A stretch of DNA of 64,000 nt from JAIBBD01 sp041390685. GTDB lineage: Bacteria > Chloroflexota > Dehalococcoidia > UBA2979. A program made the position numbers and the translations under genes. Positions 44,480 to 53,254 of this stretch are shown here, one piece after another. The stretch covers positions 2,551,143 through 2,615,142 of the forward strand of contig JAWKPL010000001.1 in the NCBI GenBank assembly GCA_041390685.1. The letters are read 5' to 3'. Under the pieces are notes generated by a model that worked only from the letters and a program-made list of their open reading frames with translations, was not told where the DNA came from and did no database searches. The number at the start of each line of letters is the position of its first letter. Within the stretch, counting starts at the first letter, position 1.

Positions 44480-44979
44480 TGCAGCCTCACTGCCAACTCC
44501 GCCACCCGCCGCCCAAGGACGCGCGCCTGCTCACGGTCGTCATCGTTGACCTCCGCGTGCGCGGTCGCCCCGTAATACGAGCCCGACCGTCGCATCCGCT
44601 CCGACCACGGCAGACCCACAAAGACCATCCCGTGGCCCAGGATCAGGTGCATCAGCTGCAGCAGCGTCGCCTCGATCCCGCCGTGCGGCGACCACCCGGC
44701 CGTGAACGCGCCCCCGGGCTTCCCTGCCAGCTCGCCCGACTCCCACACGTCACCGCTCCGGTCCATCCAGTCCTTCAGCTTCCCCGTGATCCCCGTCCAG
44801 TTCGGCGACCCGAGGATCAGCCCGTCCGCCGTCAGCAGCTCCTCCGGCCGCGCCTCGTCCACCGTCCGCGCCCGCACCTCGGCGCCGGCCACACTTTCCA
44901 CACCCGCGCACACGGCGCGCGCCAACTCCGCCACCAGTCCCTCGCGGCTGTCGTACAGGACGAGGACCGTCGCCGTCAT
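44476..44979 (-). CDS. Flavodoxin-fold NAD(P)H:quinone oxidoreductase-like protein (WrbA group)
   Basis: 167 residues. FMN-binding flavodoxin fold: VLVLYDSREGLVAELA at the phosphate loop, GLILGSPNWTGITGKLKDWMDR, and GKPGGAFTAGWSPHGGIEATL, the WrbA-like second loop. Likely a two-electron quinone reductase, acting in the cytoplasm. Starts at ATG 44979, just after a two-helix membrane protein gene (44983). Confidence 0.8.
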   Translation of the reverse strand: MTATVLVLYDSREGLVAELARAVCAGVESVAGAEVRARTVDEARPEELLTADGLILGSPNWTGITGKLKDWMDRSGDVWESGELAGKPGGAFTAGWSPHGGIEATLLQLMHLILGHGMVFVGLPWSERMRRSGSYYGATAHAEVNDDDREQARVLGRRVAELAVRLQ

Positions 44980-44982
44980 GTT

Positions 44983-45243
44983 CTAACCGTCAGTGCCGGT
45001 GTGGTCGGTGATCACCTGCCGGAAGTGCGTGATCCGCTCTTCGATCTCCGGCTCCACATCCTGCAGCCGCTCCCGCAGGCCGGAGATCAGCGCCACCGCT
45101 CCCCCGTATGCCACGAACCACTCCACGCCCTGCAGCACGGCGTGCGTGAATGGGTGCCGTCCGCCACGATGTCGGAGGTAGCCCCAGGCCAATCCCGCCG
45201 CCAGCGCCGCCAGCGCGAAGCGCAACTGCTGTCGTTCGTTCAC
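44983..45243 (-). CDS. Small membrane protein of unknown function
   Basis: 86 residues with two hydrophobic segments (FALAALAAGLAWGYL and GVEWFVAYGGAVALISGL) and a charged C-terminal tail (LQDVEPEIEERITHFRQVI). Reads into the flavodoxin gene with a three-base gap. No family recognised. Confidence 0.5.
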   Translation of the reverse strand: MNERQQLRFALAALAAGLAWGYLRHRGGRHPFTHAVLQGVEWFVAYGGAVALISGLRERLQDVEPEIEERITHFRQVITDHTGTDG

Positions 45244-45429
45244 GTCGTCTCCCTTGCCTCATCGTACGGGCGGCAGGCAATCGCGTACAGCGATCGCGAC
45301 GGGGGGACGAACGTCAGTAGCGGACGATGCGTCGACGTGGCAGACTACGCGCGTCGTACTACTCAGGTCAGATCGGTGTATGCTGCGCGGCGGCCCGGAG
45401 GGCCGTGCAGCACGAGAAGGAGAGGCGAT

Positions 45430-46311
45430 TTGCAGGACGTCACTTACCGTCGGCCCGCCACCTTGCAAGAGGCGGTGCAACTGCTCAAGGACAACGGCCC
45501 CACGGCTCGCGTCCTCGCGGGCGGCACGGACATCATCGTCATGGCGCGTGAGCGGCGTCGCGACACCAGCATGTTCGTCGATATTAAGGCCATTCCGGAA
45601 CTCACCGGCATTCGCTTCGATGCGAATGAGGGCCTCACCCTCGGCGCGGCCACGCCTCTCTACCAGGTCTACCGCAATGAGACGATTCAGCGGCTCTACC
45701 CCTGCCTCGTCGACTCCGCGTCGCTCATCGGCGGCACCGCCATCCAGGGGCGCGCCAGCTTCGGCGGCAACCTCTGCAACTCCGGCCCCGCCGCGGACAG
45801 CATCCCCTCGCTCATCGTCCTCGAGGGCAAGGCCCGCATCGTCGGACCCAACGGCGAGCGCACGGTCGCGGTCGAGGACTTCTGCACCGGCCCGGGCCGC
45901 AACGTCCTCGAGGCCGGCGAGATCCTCGTCTCGCTCAGCTTCCCCGCCCCGCACCCGAACAGCGGCGCTCGCTTCCTCCGCTTCATCCCCCGTAACGAGA
46001 TGGACATCGCCGTCGTCAACGCGGCGACCGCCCTCCGCTTCGAGGGTGACACAGTCGCGGCCGCCCGCATCGCCATCGGCGCCGTAGCCCCCACGCCCCT
46101 CTTCGTCCCGGCCGCCGGCGCTGCCCTCGTCGGCAAACCCCTGACGGACGAGACAATCGCAGCCGCCGCCAACGCATCGCGCGATGCGGCCACGCCCATC
46201 GACGACATGCGCGGCTCTGTCCGCCAGCGCAAGCACCTCTCGTACGTCCTCACCGAGCGGACCATCCGCGACGCGGCTCGCCGCGCCCGCGGTGAAACCC
46301 TGGAGCACTAA
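45430..46311 (+). CDS. Molybdenum hydroxylase, FAD-binding medium subunit
   Basis: 293 residues from TTG 45430, behind AAGGAGAGG. Carries FAD between the iron-sulfur and final acceptor steps. Seen: RVLAGGTDIIVMARE and IGGTAIQGRASFGGNLCNSGPAADS, the two FAD-binding loops, then a C-terminal CO-dehydrogenase flavoprotein domain. First gene of the M-S-L operon with the 2Fe-2S and molybdenum subunits. A GC-rich palindrome (GGCCCGGAGGGCC, about 45400-45412) lies in the leader. Confidence 0.9.
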   Translation: MQDVTYRRPATLQEAVQLLKDNGPTARVLAGGTDIIVMARERRRDTSMFVDIKAIPELTGIRFDANEGLTLGAATPLYQVYRNETIQRLYPCLVDSASLIGGTAIQGRASFGGNLCNSGPAADSIPSLIVLEGKARIVGPNGERTVAVEDFCTGPGRNVLEAGEILVSLSFPAPHPNSGARFLRFIPRNEMDIAVVNAATALRFEGDTVAAARIAIGAVAPTPLFVPAAGAALVGKPLTDETIAAAANASRDAATPIDDMRGSVRQRKHLSYVLTERTIRDAARRARGETLEH

Positions 46312-46314
46312 GCC

Positions 46315-46788
46315 TTGAGCAACCGCATCATCATCAACACCGTCATCAACGGGGAGCCCACCGAGTTCCTCGCCGACGAGCGCGACAGCCTCCTCGAGGC
46401 GCTACGTGAGCGCATCGGCCTCACCGGCGTCAAAGAGGGATGCAACAACGGTAACTGTGGCGCCTGCGCCGTCATCATGGACGGCCGCCTCGTGAACTCC
46501 TGCTGCGTCATGGCCGCCGAGGTCGAGGGCGCGGACATCACCACCGTCGAAGGCCTCGCGAAGGGCGGCGAGCTCACCCCCCTCCAGCAGACCTTCCTCG
46601 AGGACGCCGCCCTCCAGTGCGGCATCTGCACCCCGGGCTTCCTCGTCGCCGCCACCGCGCTCCTCGACGTGAACCCGCACCCGACCGAGCACGAAATCCG
46701 CTACTGGCTCGCCGGGAACCTCTGCCGCTGCACTGGCTACGACAAGATCATCCGCGCCGTGCAGCACGCCGCCGAACGCTCCGCGTAG
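46315..46788 (+). CDS. Molybdenum hydroxylase, 2Fe-2S small subunit
   Basis: 157 residues from TTG 46315. Plant-type 2Fe-2S domain with CNNGNCGACAVIMDGRLVNSC split at its four cysteines, and a helical domain with LQCGICTPG and LAGNLCRCTGY binding the second cluster. Moves electrons from the molybdenum centre to FAD. Three bases after the FAD subunit. A strong hairpin follows before the large subunit. Confidence 0.92.
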   Translation: MSNRIIINTVINGEPTEFLADERDSLLEALRERIGLTGVKEGCNNGNCGACAVIMDGRLVNSCCVMAAEVEGADITTVEGLAKGGELTPLQQTFLEDAALQCGICTPGFLVAATALLDVNPHPTEHEIRYWLAGNLCRCTGYDKIIRAVQHAAERSA

Positions 46789-46812
46789 CGGCCGCAACAC
46801 ATCCGTAGTGTA

Positions 46813-46847
46813 TGGATATGGTGCGTCGAATAAACGCACCATATCCA
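46813..46847 (+). repeat. Perfect 14-base hairpin between small- and large-subunit genes
   Basis: TGGATATGGTGCGT (46813-46826) and ACGCACCATATCCA (46834-46847) are exact inverted copies around a 7-base loop. It lies in an AT-richer 116-base gap inside the operon, with no T-run after it, so it is not a normal terminator. It may protect or limit the transcript, or be a protein-binding site. Confidence 0.8.
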
Positions 46848-46904
46848 GTAGAATGTCGGCTATCGAACCGGCACTCGCTCAATTCGACGTTAGGAGACTC
46901 CTGC

Positions 46905-49172
46905 ATGGTCGCGACTGAGCCATACAAGATCGTCGGCACGCGTCCTGTTCGCCCGGACGGGGTGGACAAGGTCACCGGGCGTGCCAACTACGGCTCGGAC
47001 ATCAAGCTCCCCGGCATGCTCTACGCGCGCGTCAAGCGCAGCCCGCATGCCCACGCCATCATCAAGAACATCGACGTCTCGAAGGCCCTCGCCCTCCCCG
47101 GCGTCAAGGCCGTCGTCACACGCGCCGACTTCCGCGAGGCTGGCCCCGGACTCATCGACATCGGCGAAGGGCCCCCGGTCAACCTCAGGTTCATGCTCGA
47201 CAACGTCTGCGCCGGCGACAAAGTCGTCTACAAGGGCCACGCCGTCGCCTCCGTCGCGGCCACCGACCTCCACACCGCCGAGGACGCCATGAACCTGATC
47301 GAGGTCGAGTACGAGGTACTCCCCCCGGTCATGAACGTCCGCGACGCCATGCTCGAGTCCGCTCCGCTCATCCACGGCAACGAGCTCACCGGCGGCCTCA
47401 CCGCCGCTGACATGGGCAAGCGCCCCTCCAACATCGCCAACCGCGTCGAGTTCGAGATGGGAGACATCGAGGCCGGCTTCGCTCAGGCCGACGTCGTCGT
47501 CGAGCGCGAGTTCGAGACCGCGATGTACCACCAGGGCTACATCGAGCCCCACAACGCCACCGTCATCTGGAACCAGGATGACGACATCACGATCTGGACC
47601 AGCACTCAGGGCAGCTTCTCCGTGCGCACCGCGAGCGCCATGATCCTCGGTGTCCCGGTCTCCAGCGTGAAGGTCGTCCCGATGGAGATCGGCGGCGGCT
47701 TCGGCGGCAAGATCCCGGTCTACCTGGAACCCCACGCCGCGCTCCTCTCGAAGAAGACCGGCGGCGCCCCCGTCAAGATGTGGATGACCCGCGACGAAGT
47801 CCTCGAGGCCACCGGTCCAACCTCCGGCACCTTCGCGCGCGTCAAGATCGGCGCCAGGCGCGACGGCACGCTTGTGTCCGCCAGGGTCCACCTTGCCTTC
47901 GAGGCTGGCGGCTTCCCCGGCTCCCCCGTTGGCGCCGGCGCCATGTGCGCCCTCGGGCCGTACACGATCCCGAACGCCTTCGTCGAGGGCTTCGACGTCG
48001 TCGTGAACCGCCCGAAAGTTGCCGCCTACCGCGCCCCCGGCGCCCCCGCCGCCGAGTACGCCGTAGAGTCGGTCATCGACGAGATCGCCGAACAGCTCGG
48101 CATGGACCCCATGGACTTCCGCCTGAAGAACGCGGCCGTCGAGGGCACCCGGCGACCGGACGGCGCCACCATGGGCGTCATCGGCAACGTCCAGGTCATG
48201 GAGGCCATCAAGGACAGCCCCCACTACAAGTCGGAACTCGAGGGCGAGAACCGCGGCCGTGGCGTCGCCATGGGCTTCTGGTTCAACGCCGGCATGGAGT
48301 CCGCGGCCTACGCGACCGTCGTCTCTGACGGCACCGTCGCCCTGGTCACCGGCGCCACCGACATCGGCGGCACCCGCGCCACCCACGCCATGCAGCTCGC
48401 CGAAACCCTCGGCATCCCCTACGAGGACGTCAAGCCCCACGTGGTCGACACCGACTCCATCGGCTGGACCGGCGTCACCGGCGGCAGCCGCACGACCTTC
48501 GCCGGCGGCTGGGCCGTCTACGAGGCCGCCATGGACATCCGTGTCCAGATGGAGGAGCGCGCCGCCAAGATCTGGGAAGTCGACCGCGAGCACGTCCGCT
48601 ACGAGAACGGTGCCGTCCACGGCCCCGAGGGCAAGACGTTCACCTTCAAGGAGCTCGCTGCCCAGCTGCCGCACACCGGCGGTACCATCGCCGGCCACGC
48701 GGACGTCAACCCGACCACCGTCGGTGCGGCCTTCGCCGGCCACATCTGCGACGTCGAGGTCGACCCCGACACCGGCAAGGTCACCATCCTCCGCTACACC
48801 GCCGTCCAGGACGTCGGCACCGCGGTGCACCCCTCCTACGTCGAGGGCCAGATCCAGGGTGGCGCTTCGCAGGGCATCGGCATGGCGCTCAGCGAGGAGT
48901 ACTTCTACGACGACAACGGTGTCATGCGGAACTCGAGCCTCCTCGACTACCGCATGCCCACCGCGCTCGACCTCCCGATGATCGACACGATCCTCGTCGA
49001 GGTCCCGAACCCCGGCCACCCCTACGGTGTCCGTGGCGTCGGTGAAGTCCCGATCGTCCCGCCGCTGGCGGCCGTCGCCAACGCGATCTACCACGCGACC
49101 GGTGTCCGCGTGCACAAGCTCCCGGCGAACCCGCGCAACCTCCTCGAGGAGCTGCTCCCGCCGGAGGCCTAG
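46905..49172 (+). CDS. Xanthine-dehydrogenase-family molybdopterin-binding large subunit
   Basis: 755 residues. The catalytic subunit that binds molybdopterin cytosine dinucleotide and hydroxylates a carbon centre. Seen: GTRPVRPDGVDKVTGRANYGSDI at the start, PHNATVIW, TSTQGSFSVRTASAMILGVP, IGGGFGGKIP, AAYRAPGAPAAEYAVE and C-terminal GVGEVPIVPPLAAVANAI with the invariant Glu. AYRAPGAP, not the AYRCSFR loop of form I CO dehydrogenase, argues against CO as substrate; the real substrate is unknown. TAGGAGA precedes ATG 46905. MoeA and MoaD are elsewhere in the window. Confidence 0.92.
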   Translation: MVATEPYKIVGTRPVRPDGVDKVTGRANYGSDIKLPGMLYARVKRSPHAHAIIKNIDVSKALALPGVKAVVTRADFREAGPGLIDIGEGPPVNLRFMLDNVCAGDKVVYKGHAVASVAATDLHTAEDAMNLIEVEYEVLPPVMNVRDAMLESAPLIHGNELTGGLTAADMGKRPSNIANRVEFEMGDIEAGFAQADVVVEREFETAMYHQGYIEPHNATVIWNQDDDITIWTSTQGSFSVRTASAMILGVPVSSVKVVPMEIGGGFGGKIPVYLEPHAALLSKKTGGAPVKMWMTRDEVLEATGPTSGTFARVKIGARRDGTLVSARVHLAFEAGGFPGSPVGAGAMCALGPYTIPNAFVEGFDVVVNRPKVAAYRAPGAPAAEYAVESVIDEIAEQLGMDPMDFRLKNAAVEGTRRPDGATMGVIGNVQVMEAIKDSPHYKSELEGENRGRGVAMGFWFNAGMESAAYATVVSDGTVALVTGATDIGGTRATHAMQLAETLGIPYEDVKPHVVDTDSIGWTGVTGGSRTTFAGGWAVYEAAMDIRVQMEERAAKIWEVDREHVRYENGAVHGPEGKTFTFKELAAQLPHTGGTIAGHADVNPTTVGAAFAGHICDVEVDPDTGKVTILRYTAVQDVGTAVHPSYVEGQIQGGASQGIGMALSEEYFYDDNGVMRNSSLLDYRMPTALDLPMIDTILVEVPNPGHPYGVRGVGEVPIVPPLAAVANAIYHATGVRVHKLPANPRNLLEELLPPEA

Positions 49173-49203
49173 TCGGTCGTCGACGTTCCACTCGGGAACA
49201 CAC

Positions 49204-49237
49204 CGCGAGGGGCATGGCAGCAGCCGTGCCCCTCGCG
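49204..49237 (+). terminator. Hairpin terminator after the molybdenum hydroxylase operon
   Basis: CGCGAGGGGCA (49204-49214) and TGCCCCTCGCG (49227-49237) pair perfectly, with extra pairing inside the loop, 32 bases after the large-subunit stop. No long T-run follows. Confidence 0.6.
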
Positions 49238-49339
49238 CGATCCCCACGGACCGCCGCCTGCCTGATCGTGCGCGCGACGCGGCCGCGTCGGGTCGAGAGC
49301 GGCGGCTAAGGAGGATCGGCCTACGCCGGTTCCCGAAGC

Positions 49340-49750
49340 CTACTTTCCCTGACCGAGGGCCGCGGTGCCGGGCCGTCCGGTCCACGCTACTGCCCGTGAG
49401 AACTTGCCGTCCTTCACCTCGTAGAGGCTAAAAGCGTAGACGGCAACCTTGGTGCCAGGCGGCCCGAAGCGTTCATTGCCCCCGGTGTTCGTCCCGGTCC
49501 AGAGCTCTTCGATACCGAACCAGTCGCCCTCACTGGCGAGCACCCGAAGCACCTCCGTCTTCCGGTCGGGGCATGCGGCAGTCGCGAGCTGTTCGAGTTC
49601 ATACATCTGCGTCCGATTGTGCGTGATGCCCTGTGCAGGCCGGTATGCTTCGAAATCGTCCGCGTAGAGGTCGATGTAGTGGTCGAAGTCGGTGTTGTAG
49701 ACACCTTCATGGTGTTTGGCCAACCGTGTGGCCTCCTCGATGTTCATCAC
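49340..49750 (-). CDS. SnoaL-like/NTF2-fold protein
   Basis: 136 residues. The pattern IEEATRLAKHHEGVYNTDFDHYIDLYADDFEAY and GITHNRTQMYELEQLATA is that of the SnoaL/NTF2 cone fold, used by small isomerases, hydrolases or ligand-binding proteins. The active site cannot be assigned. Start is ATG 49750 or the next ATG 49747. Convergent with the molybdenum hydroxylase operon. Confidence 0.7.
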   Translation of the reverse strand: MMNIEEATRLAKHHEGVYNTDFDHYIDLYADDFEAYRPAQGITHNRTQMYELEQLATAACPDRKTEVLRVLASEGDWFGIEELWTGTNTGGNERFGPPGTKVAVYAFSLYEVKDGKFSRAVAWTGRPGTAALGQGK

Positions 49751-49857
49751 GCCTTCCCTTTCCCAGCGCCACCCGCGTGCTCCGACTGAATCACTGGCCC
49801 GCGGATCTTGGTCGCCCGCGCCTCCCGCCCCGCGCGCGCAGAAGATACACTGAGGCC

Positions 49858-50121
49858 ATGCCGCTCGTCTTCATCCCATCCCTGATGCGCAACATGACCG
49901 AGAACCAGGACCGCGTGCAGGTCGAAGGCGCCACGCTGCGCCAGGTCGTCGACAACCTCGACGCGCGCTACCCCGGCATCAAGGAACTCGTCGTGCAGGA
50001 CGGCCGCGTCCGACCCGGCCTCGCCCTCGCCATCAACGGAGAGATCGCCACCACCGGCCTCATGGCCAGAGTCCCTGACGAGGCCGAAGTCCAGATCCTC
50101 CCCGCCATCGGCGGAGGATGA
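49858..50121 (+). CDS. moaD: MoaD/ThiS-type ubiquitin-like sulfur carrier protein
   Basis: 87 residues with the beta-grasp pattern VFIPSLMRNMTENQDRVQVEG, TLRQVVDNLDARYPGI and C-terminal EVQILPAIGGG, whose last glycines would be thiocarboxylated. Probably the small subunit of molybdopterin synthase, given moeA and the Mo enzyme here, though ThiS-like or other carriers look alike. Single gene followed by a terminator. Confidence 0.8.
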   Translation: MPLVFIPSLMRNMTENQDRVQVEGATLRQVVDNLDARYPGIKELVVQDGRVRPGLALAINGEIATTGLMARVPDEAEVQILPAIGGG

Positions 50122-50129
50122 CATAACGC

Positions 50130-50165
50130 GACAGGCCGCATGACTGCGGCCTGTCTCTACTTCTC
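50130..50165 (+). terminator. Rho-independent terminator after moaD
   Basis: GACAGGCCGC (50130-50139) pairs perfectly with GCGGCCTGTC (50146-50155) around a 6-base loop, followed by pyrimidine-rich TCTACTTCT, nine bases after the stop. Confidence 0.8.
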
Positions 50166-50213
50166 GGCAGGGGAGTGGCCGCCGAGCCGTCAGCCCCGGC
50201 CCTCAGTCGCCCG

Positions 50214-50759
50214 CTAGTCCCCCAGCAGCGTGTCGTACCCCAGGTCGCGGATCTCCTCCACGTACTCCGACCGCCAGCCCGGCGAGGGGATGCGGCGGTT
50301 ACGCTCGCGGAACTCGTGGTGGTACATCAGGTACTCCTCCTCGAGCCGCTGACGCCACTCCGTCTCCTCCCGGAACGCGTCCGGATCGACCTCCTCCAGG
50401 GGACGGTCGATGTCCTCGTCCGGCAGCTCCACCTCGTCGCGCCAGTACTCCGCCAGGTAGTCCAGCGACTCCTCGAGGTCCCGCCGGCAGTCCAGCATGT
50501 ACGTCTCGAGGGCCTGCGACGCATCGACGGGCGTGCCGCGCAGCCGCTCGATCCGCGCACACTCAGTGCACAGCGTGATCAACTTCCGCGCCTCGCACTC
50601 CTCGCCCCGCGGACAGTTCCGGTGCCGCGGCGCGAACGCGTTCAGCGTCGGCTTCCGCGAATACCCCACCACGAGCGTCTCGAACGTCTGCTCGCACCGA
50701 GGGCACACGAGATGGTCCGCGAAGATCCGATTGATCGCTTCTTCCCAGTTGATTTGCAT
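50214..50759 (-). CDS. Zinc-ribbon-containing hypothetical protein
   Basis: 181 residues. Cysteines in LVCPRCEQTF (about 19-22), NCPRGEEC (about 49-55) and LCTECARIE (about 64-67) suggest a metal-binding N-terminal third. The C-terminal half is acidic and helical (DLEESLDYLAEYWRDEVELPDED). Function unknown. Starts at ATG 50759. Confidence 0.6.
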   Translation of the reverse strand: MQINWEEAINRIFADHLVCPRCEQTFETLVVGYSRKPTLNAFAPRHRNCPRGEECEARKLITLCTECARIERLRGTPVDASQALETYMLDCRRDLEESLDYLAEYWRDEVELPDEDIDRPLEEVDPDAFREETEWRQRLEEEYLMYHHEFRERNRRIPSPGWRSEYVEEIRDLGYDTLLGD

Positions 50760-51072
50760 CCTCGGCTCCCTCAGCCCGTTTCTCCGATCCTACGGCGGGC
50801 CAACCTCGTGTCAATCGCCGCCGGGCGCCCCGCGGGACCCCGCCGCCTGCCCCGTATCCCTCTTGCCGCTCGCCTCTGCCGCAGTACGCCGAATGTGTTA
50901 GAAAGTCCGTAGGAGTGAGTGGACTGTGCAGCACGGCGCGCCCGCTCCTCCACGCCGCTGTGCAGTGGGCCGACCCATCGAACCCGCGGCCCCTGCCTCC
51001 CGACGCCCGAACCACGTTTCTCGCGGGCGCCGGTGAGAGCGCCGCCTGGAAAGGGCACGAGTGACGTCCTAG
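50760..51072. other. Gap with a displaced copy of the queD 3' end
   Basis: No gene is supported in these 313 bases. They contain the upstream region of the zinc-ribbon gene and, at 50811-50854, a copy of the last 44 bases of queD including its stop (about 91% identical by eye to 52401-52444). The rest shows nothing I recognise. Confidence 0.6.
50811..50854 (-). repeat. Direct repeat of the queD 3' end, distal copy
   Basis: Matches 52401-52444 in about 40 of 44 bases, starting exactly at the queD stop codon (TCA on this strand). The two copies bracket the DUF4389 region. Confidence 0.75.
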
Positions 51073-52185
51073 GTGGGGTACCCGGTTTCCATCGATGCCA
51101 TTCGCCCCGTGTCGCAGCCGCGTTTGAGCGTCGCACTTCGCTTCCCGCTCGCGCTGCCGGCCGTGGTCTGGTCGGTGCTTCTCATGGGAGGTGCTCCCGT
51201 TGCGCTCGTCGCCGCGCTGGTCGTGACCGGACGCGTTCCCCGCTGGCTCTACGAGTTCCAGGTCAACGTGAATCGCTGAAACACCAGAGCTCTTGCCTAC
51301 CTGCTCCTGCTGACCGACGAGTATGCACGCTTCGAAGGTGAACATCCCGTCTCGTATGAGGTGGTAGGCGCGCATCCAATATCGAGGCGGCGTGTCGTGA
51401 TCTGGAAACTGATATCTGCCATCCCTCACGGCCTCCTACTCGCGCTGCTCGCGGTTCTGCTGGTGCCAGTCACCGTCGTTGGCTGGCTCGTCTGCCTTGT
51501 TCGTGGCAGCAACCCCGACGGTCTTCATCGATACGGGGTCGGGGTGCTGAGGTGGGGTGGGAGACTGCAGGCGTATCTGATATCTCTGACGGACGACTAC
51601 CCCCCCTTCTCGTTCCGTTCCGACGCAACAGCGTCAACCGCCGCAACTGTGGCCGGATCAACGATGGGCGTGACCCTTGTGGGGTTGTCGTTCACGGCGC
51701 TCGCCGGCCTCGTGGCATTTGGTGGTGAGCGATCGGTGGCCGCCGTGAGCTACCAGGGTCTGCTGACCGAAGGTATCAGCGTTCAGGCAGAAGTGATTTC
51801 TGCGAATGTGGTCCTCCACGCAGCAGCCGATCCAATGCAGCAAGCGGACTGGTTCCTGCGACCCGATGCCGGCAAAAGGATCGTGGCTTTCGCATTCACC
51901 GTGACGAATCAACGCCCAGGGTCTCCCGGGGGCGTCGGCTCTGCGGTCCCGGTTCGGGGCAGTGCATTCAGTCTCATCGACGAGCACGGCGCGACGCACA
52001 CGCCCATCCTGGTCCTTTCGGACGGTCGTCCCACGCCGTTCTCCATCGACCTGAGGCAGACGGTGGAGGTTCTGACATACTTCGAGCTGCACGACGGCGT
52101 ACGCCCGTCGCAGCTGGTCTGGGACGTTCTTGACTACATCTCGTTTCCTCGCATCGGTGAGACGATTGTGTTCGAGTTCCGGTAG
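51073..52185 (+). pseudogene. DUF4389-type membrane protein gene interrupted by TGA
   Basis: Two ORFs in the same frame (51073-51279, 68 residues from GTG; and 51361-52185) read as one protein if the TGA at 51277-51279 is passed. It sits in NR-stop-NTRALAYLLLLTDEYARF, where Trp (TGG) is expected because the second repeat reads VLRWGGRLQAYLISLTDDYPPF. Each part holds DUF4389-like membrane helices; the C-terminal 150 residues are a beta-rich extracellular-type domain (IVAFAFTVTNQRPGSPGG). Probably a nonsense-mutated gene. The second ORF may still be made from ATG 51361-region starts. Confidence 0.7.
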
Positions 52186-52288
52186 GTGGTCCTCCCGCGT
52201 GGCGTCGACCACCGTCGCCGGTTCGTGACACCGGAGCCGACGACACGAGCCGCTGTCTCAGGCCGGACACCCTCGTAACACACGCTGA

Positions 52289-52384
52289 CAAGCGTTCTAC
52301 GCTCGGATCGGCCGCGACGCCTGGCAAAGCATCGAGCGCGACGACCTCCTGGCCGAGCTCGACGCCGAGTTCGGGCCAGCCTAG
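52289..52384 (+). pseudogene. Short remnant ORF at the edge of the repeat-flanked segment
   Basis: An open stretch without a start codon, between TGA 52286 and TAG 52382. It encodes FYARIGRDAWQSIERDDLL and ends AELDAEFGPA, with coding-like codon use. It looks like the tail of a lost gene. No family recognised. Confidence 0.35.
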
Positions 52385-52400
52385 CCCTCGCCCGCGCCGC

Positions 52401-52898
52401 TCAATCGCCGCCCAGCGCCCCGCGGAACCCCGCAGCCTGCCCCGGCATCTCCTCCACATCCACCGCCAGCACCGCGATGTTTGAGTGCCCGCCGGCCGCC
52501 GTCAGCCCGGCCGCCACCCGCTCCCAGATCCACCGCGCGAGCAGTTCCGCCGTCGTGTTCTCGATCGGCAACGCCGCGACGTCCGAGGCTGGGAACACGT
52601 ACGTCCGCTCCCCGAACCGCACCGTCCACCGCCCGTCCCCCTCCTCGATGCCGAGGAGCGTCGAGTCCCGCTGCAGCAGGAACCGGTGGTCCAGCGCCTC
52701 GCACGCCTCGCGCGCCAGCCGCTTCAGCACCCCGAAGTCGATCACCCACCGGTCCGAGGTCAGCCCGCCCTCCACGCGGCAGCGCACCTCGTAGTTGTGC
52801 CCGTGCAGCGGCTCCAGTTCGTCGCCCAGCGTCGCCATATGCGCGGCCGCGAACCGCAGCCGCACCCCCTCCACAGTGACGTGATACTCGGAGGTCAT
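52401..52898 (-). CDS. queD: 6-pyruvoyl-tetrahydropterin synthase/QueD family protein
   Basis: 165 residues. QueD makes 6-carboxy-tetrahydropterin for queuosine; relatives act in pterin synthesis. Zinc ligands: FAAAHMATLG (His), EPLHGHNYEVRC (two His). Catalytic residues in LDHRFLLQRD and the late Glu in PIENTTAELLARWIWE and VDVEEMPGQAAGF. ATG 52898 chosen. The last 44 bases are duplicated at 50811. Other queuosine genes are not in the window. Confidence 0.85.
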   Translation of the reverse strand: MTSEYHVTVEGVRLRFAAAHMATLGDELEPLHGHNYEVRCRVEGGLTSDRWVIDFGVLKRLAREACEALDHRFLLQRDSTLLGIEEGDGRWTVRFGERTYVFPASDVAALPIENTTAELLARWIWERVAAGLTAAGGHSNIAVLAVDVEEMPGQAAGFRGALGGD

Positions 52899-52909
52899 CG
52901 CCACCTCGC

Positions 52910-53254
52910 TCACAGCGACATAAAGAGCGTGAAGAGCTGAGGGTTGACACCCGTGATCCGCGCGCGCAGCTCGGGGCTCAGCTCCCCGCACAACTCGCCC
53001 GTGACCGTGCCCGTTGCCAGGATCGGCTCCATCAGCGCGGCCATGTGCTCCCCGTGCTCGATCAGCGCGTCCGAGTCCCGAAACCGCTCGAGGACGAGCG
53101 CCTCGGACTCGTCCGCGTTGAAGTACGTCTCGTACTGGAGCGTCCCGCGATCCTGCGACCGCACGATCTCCATCGCCTGCGCCGAGAGCCGCTTGAACTC
53201 CTCAACCATGCCCGCATGAAACCGGAACCGCACGATGCCCTGCAGCTCGCTCAT
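52910..53254 (-). CDS. Antibiotic-biosynthesis-monooxygenase (ABM) domain protein
   Basis: 114 residues with the dimeric ferredoxin-like ABM fold: GIVRFRFHAGMVEEFKRLSAQAMEIVR, LQYETYFNADESEALVLERF, and DALIEHGEHMAALMEPIL with a conserved His. Substrate unknown; many act on quinones or heme. Starts at ATG 53254; 11 bases upstream of queD and likely co-transcribed. Confidence 0.8.
   Translation of the reverse strand: MSELQGIVRFRFHAGMVEEFKRLSAQAMEIVRSQDRGTLQYETYFNADESEALVLERFRDSDALIEHGEHMAALMEPILATGTVTGELCGELSPELRARITGVNPQLFTLFMSL

Noticed and set aside
46905..49172. Aerobic CO dehydrogenase large subunit
   Set aside because: The AYRCSFR active-site loop of form I CoxL is absent; the loop reads AYRAPGAP, as in the wider xanthine dehydrogenase family.
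46890..49385. 831-codon open frame on the minus strand
   Set aside because: It is antisense to the molybdenum hydroxylase large subunit, whose plus-strand product has clear family motifs; long antisense frames are common at this GC content.
51073..52185. TGA recoded as Trp or selenocysteine
   Set aside because: TGA ends many genes in this window, often in ATGA overlaps, so it is a normal stop; no SECIS-like case was made. A nonsense mutation is simpler.
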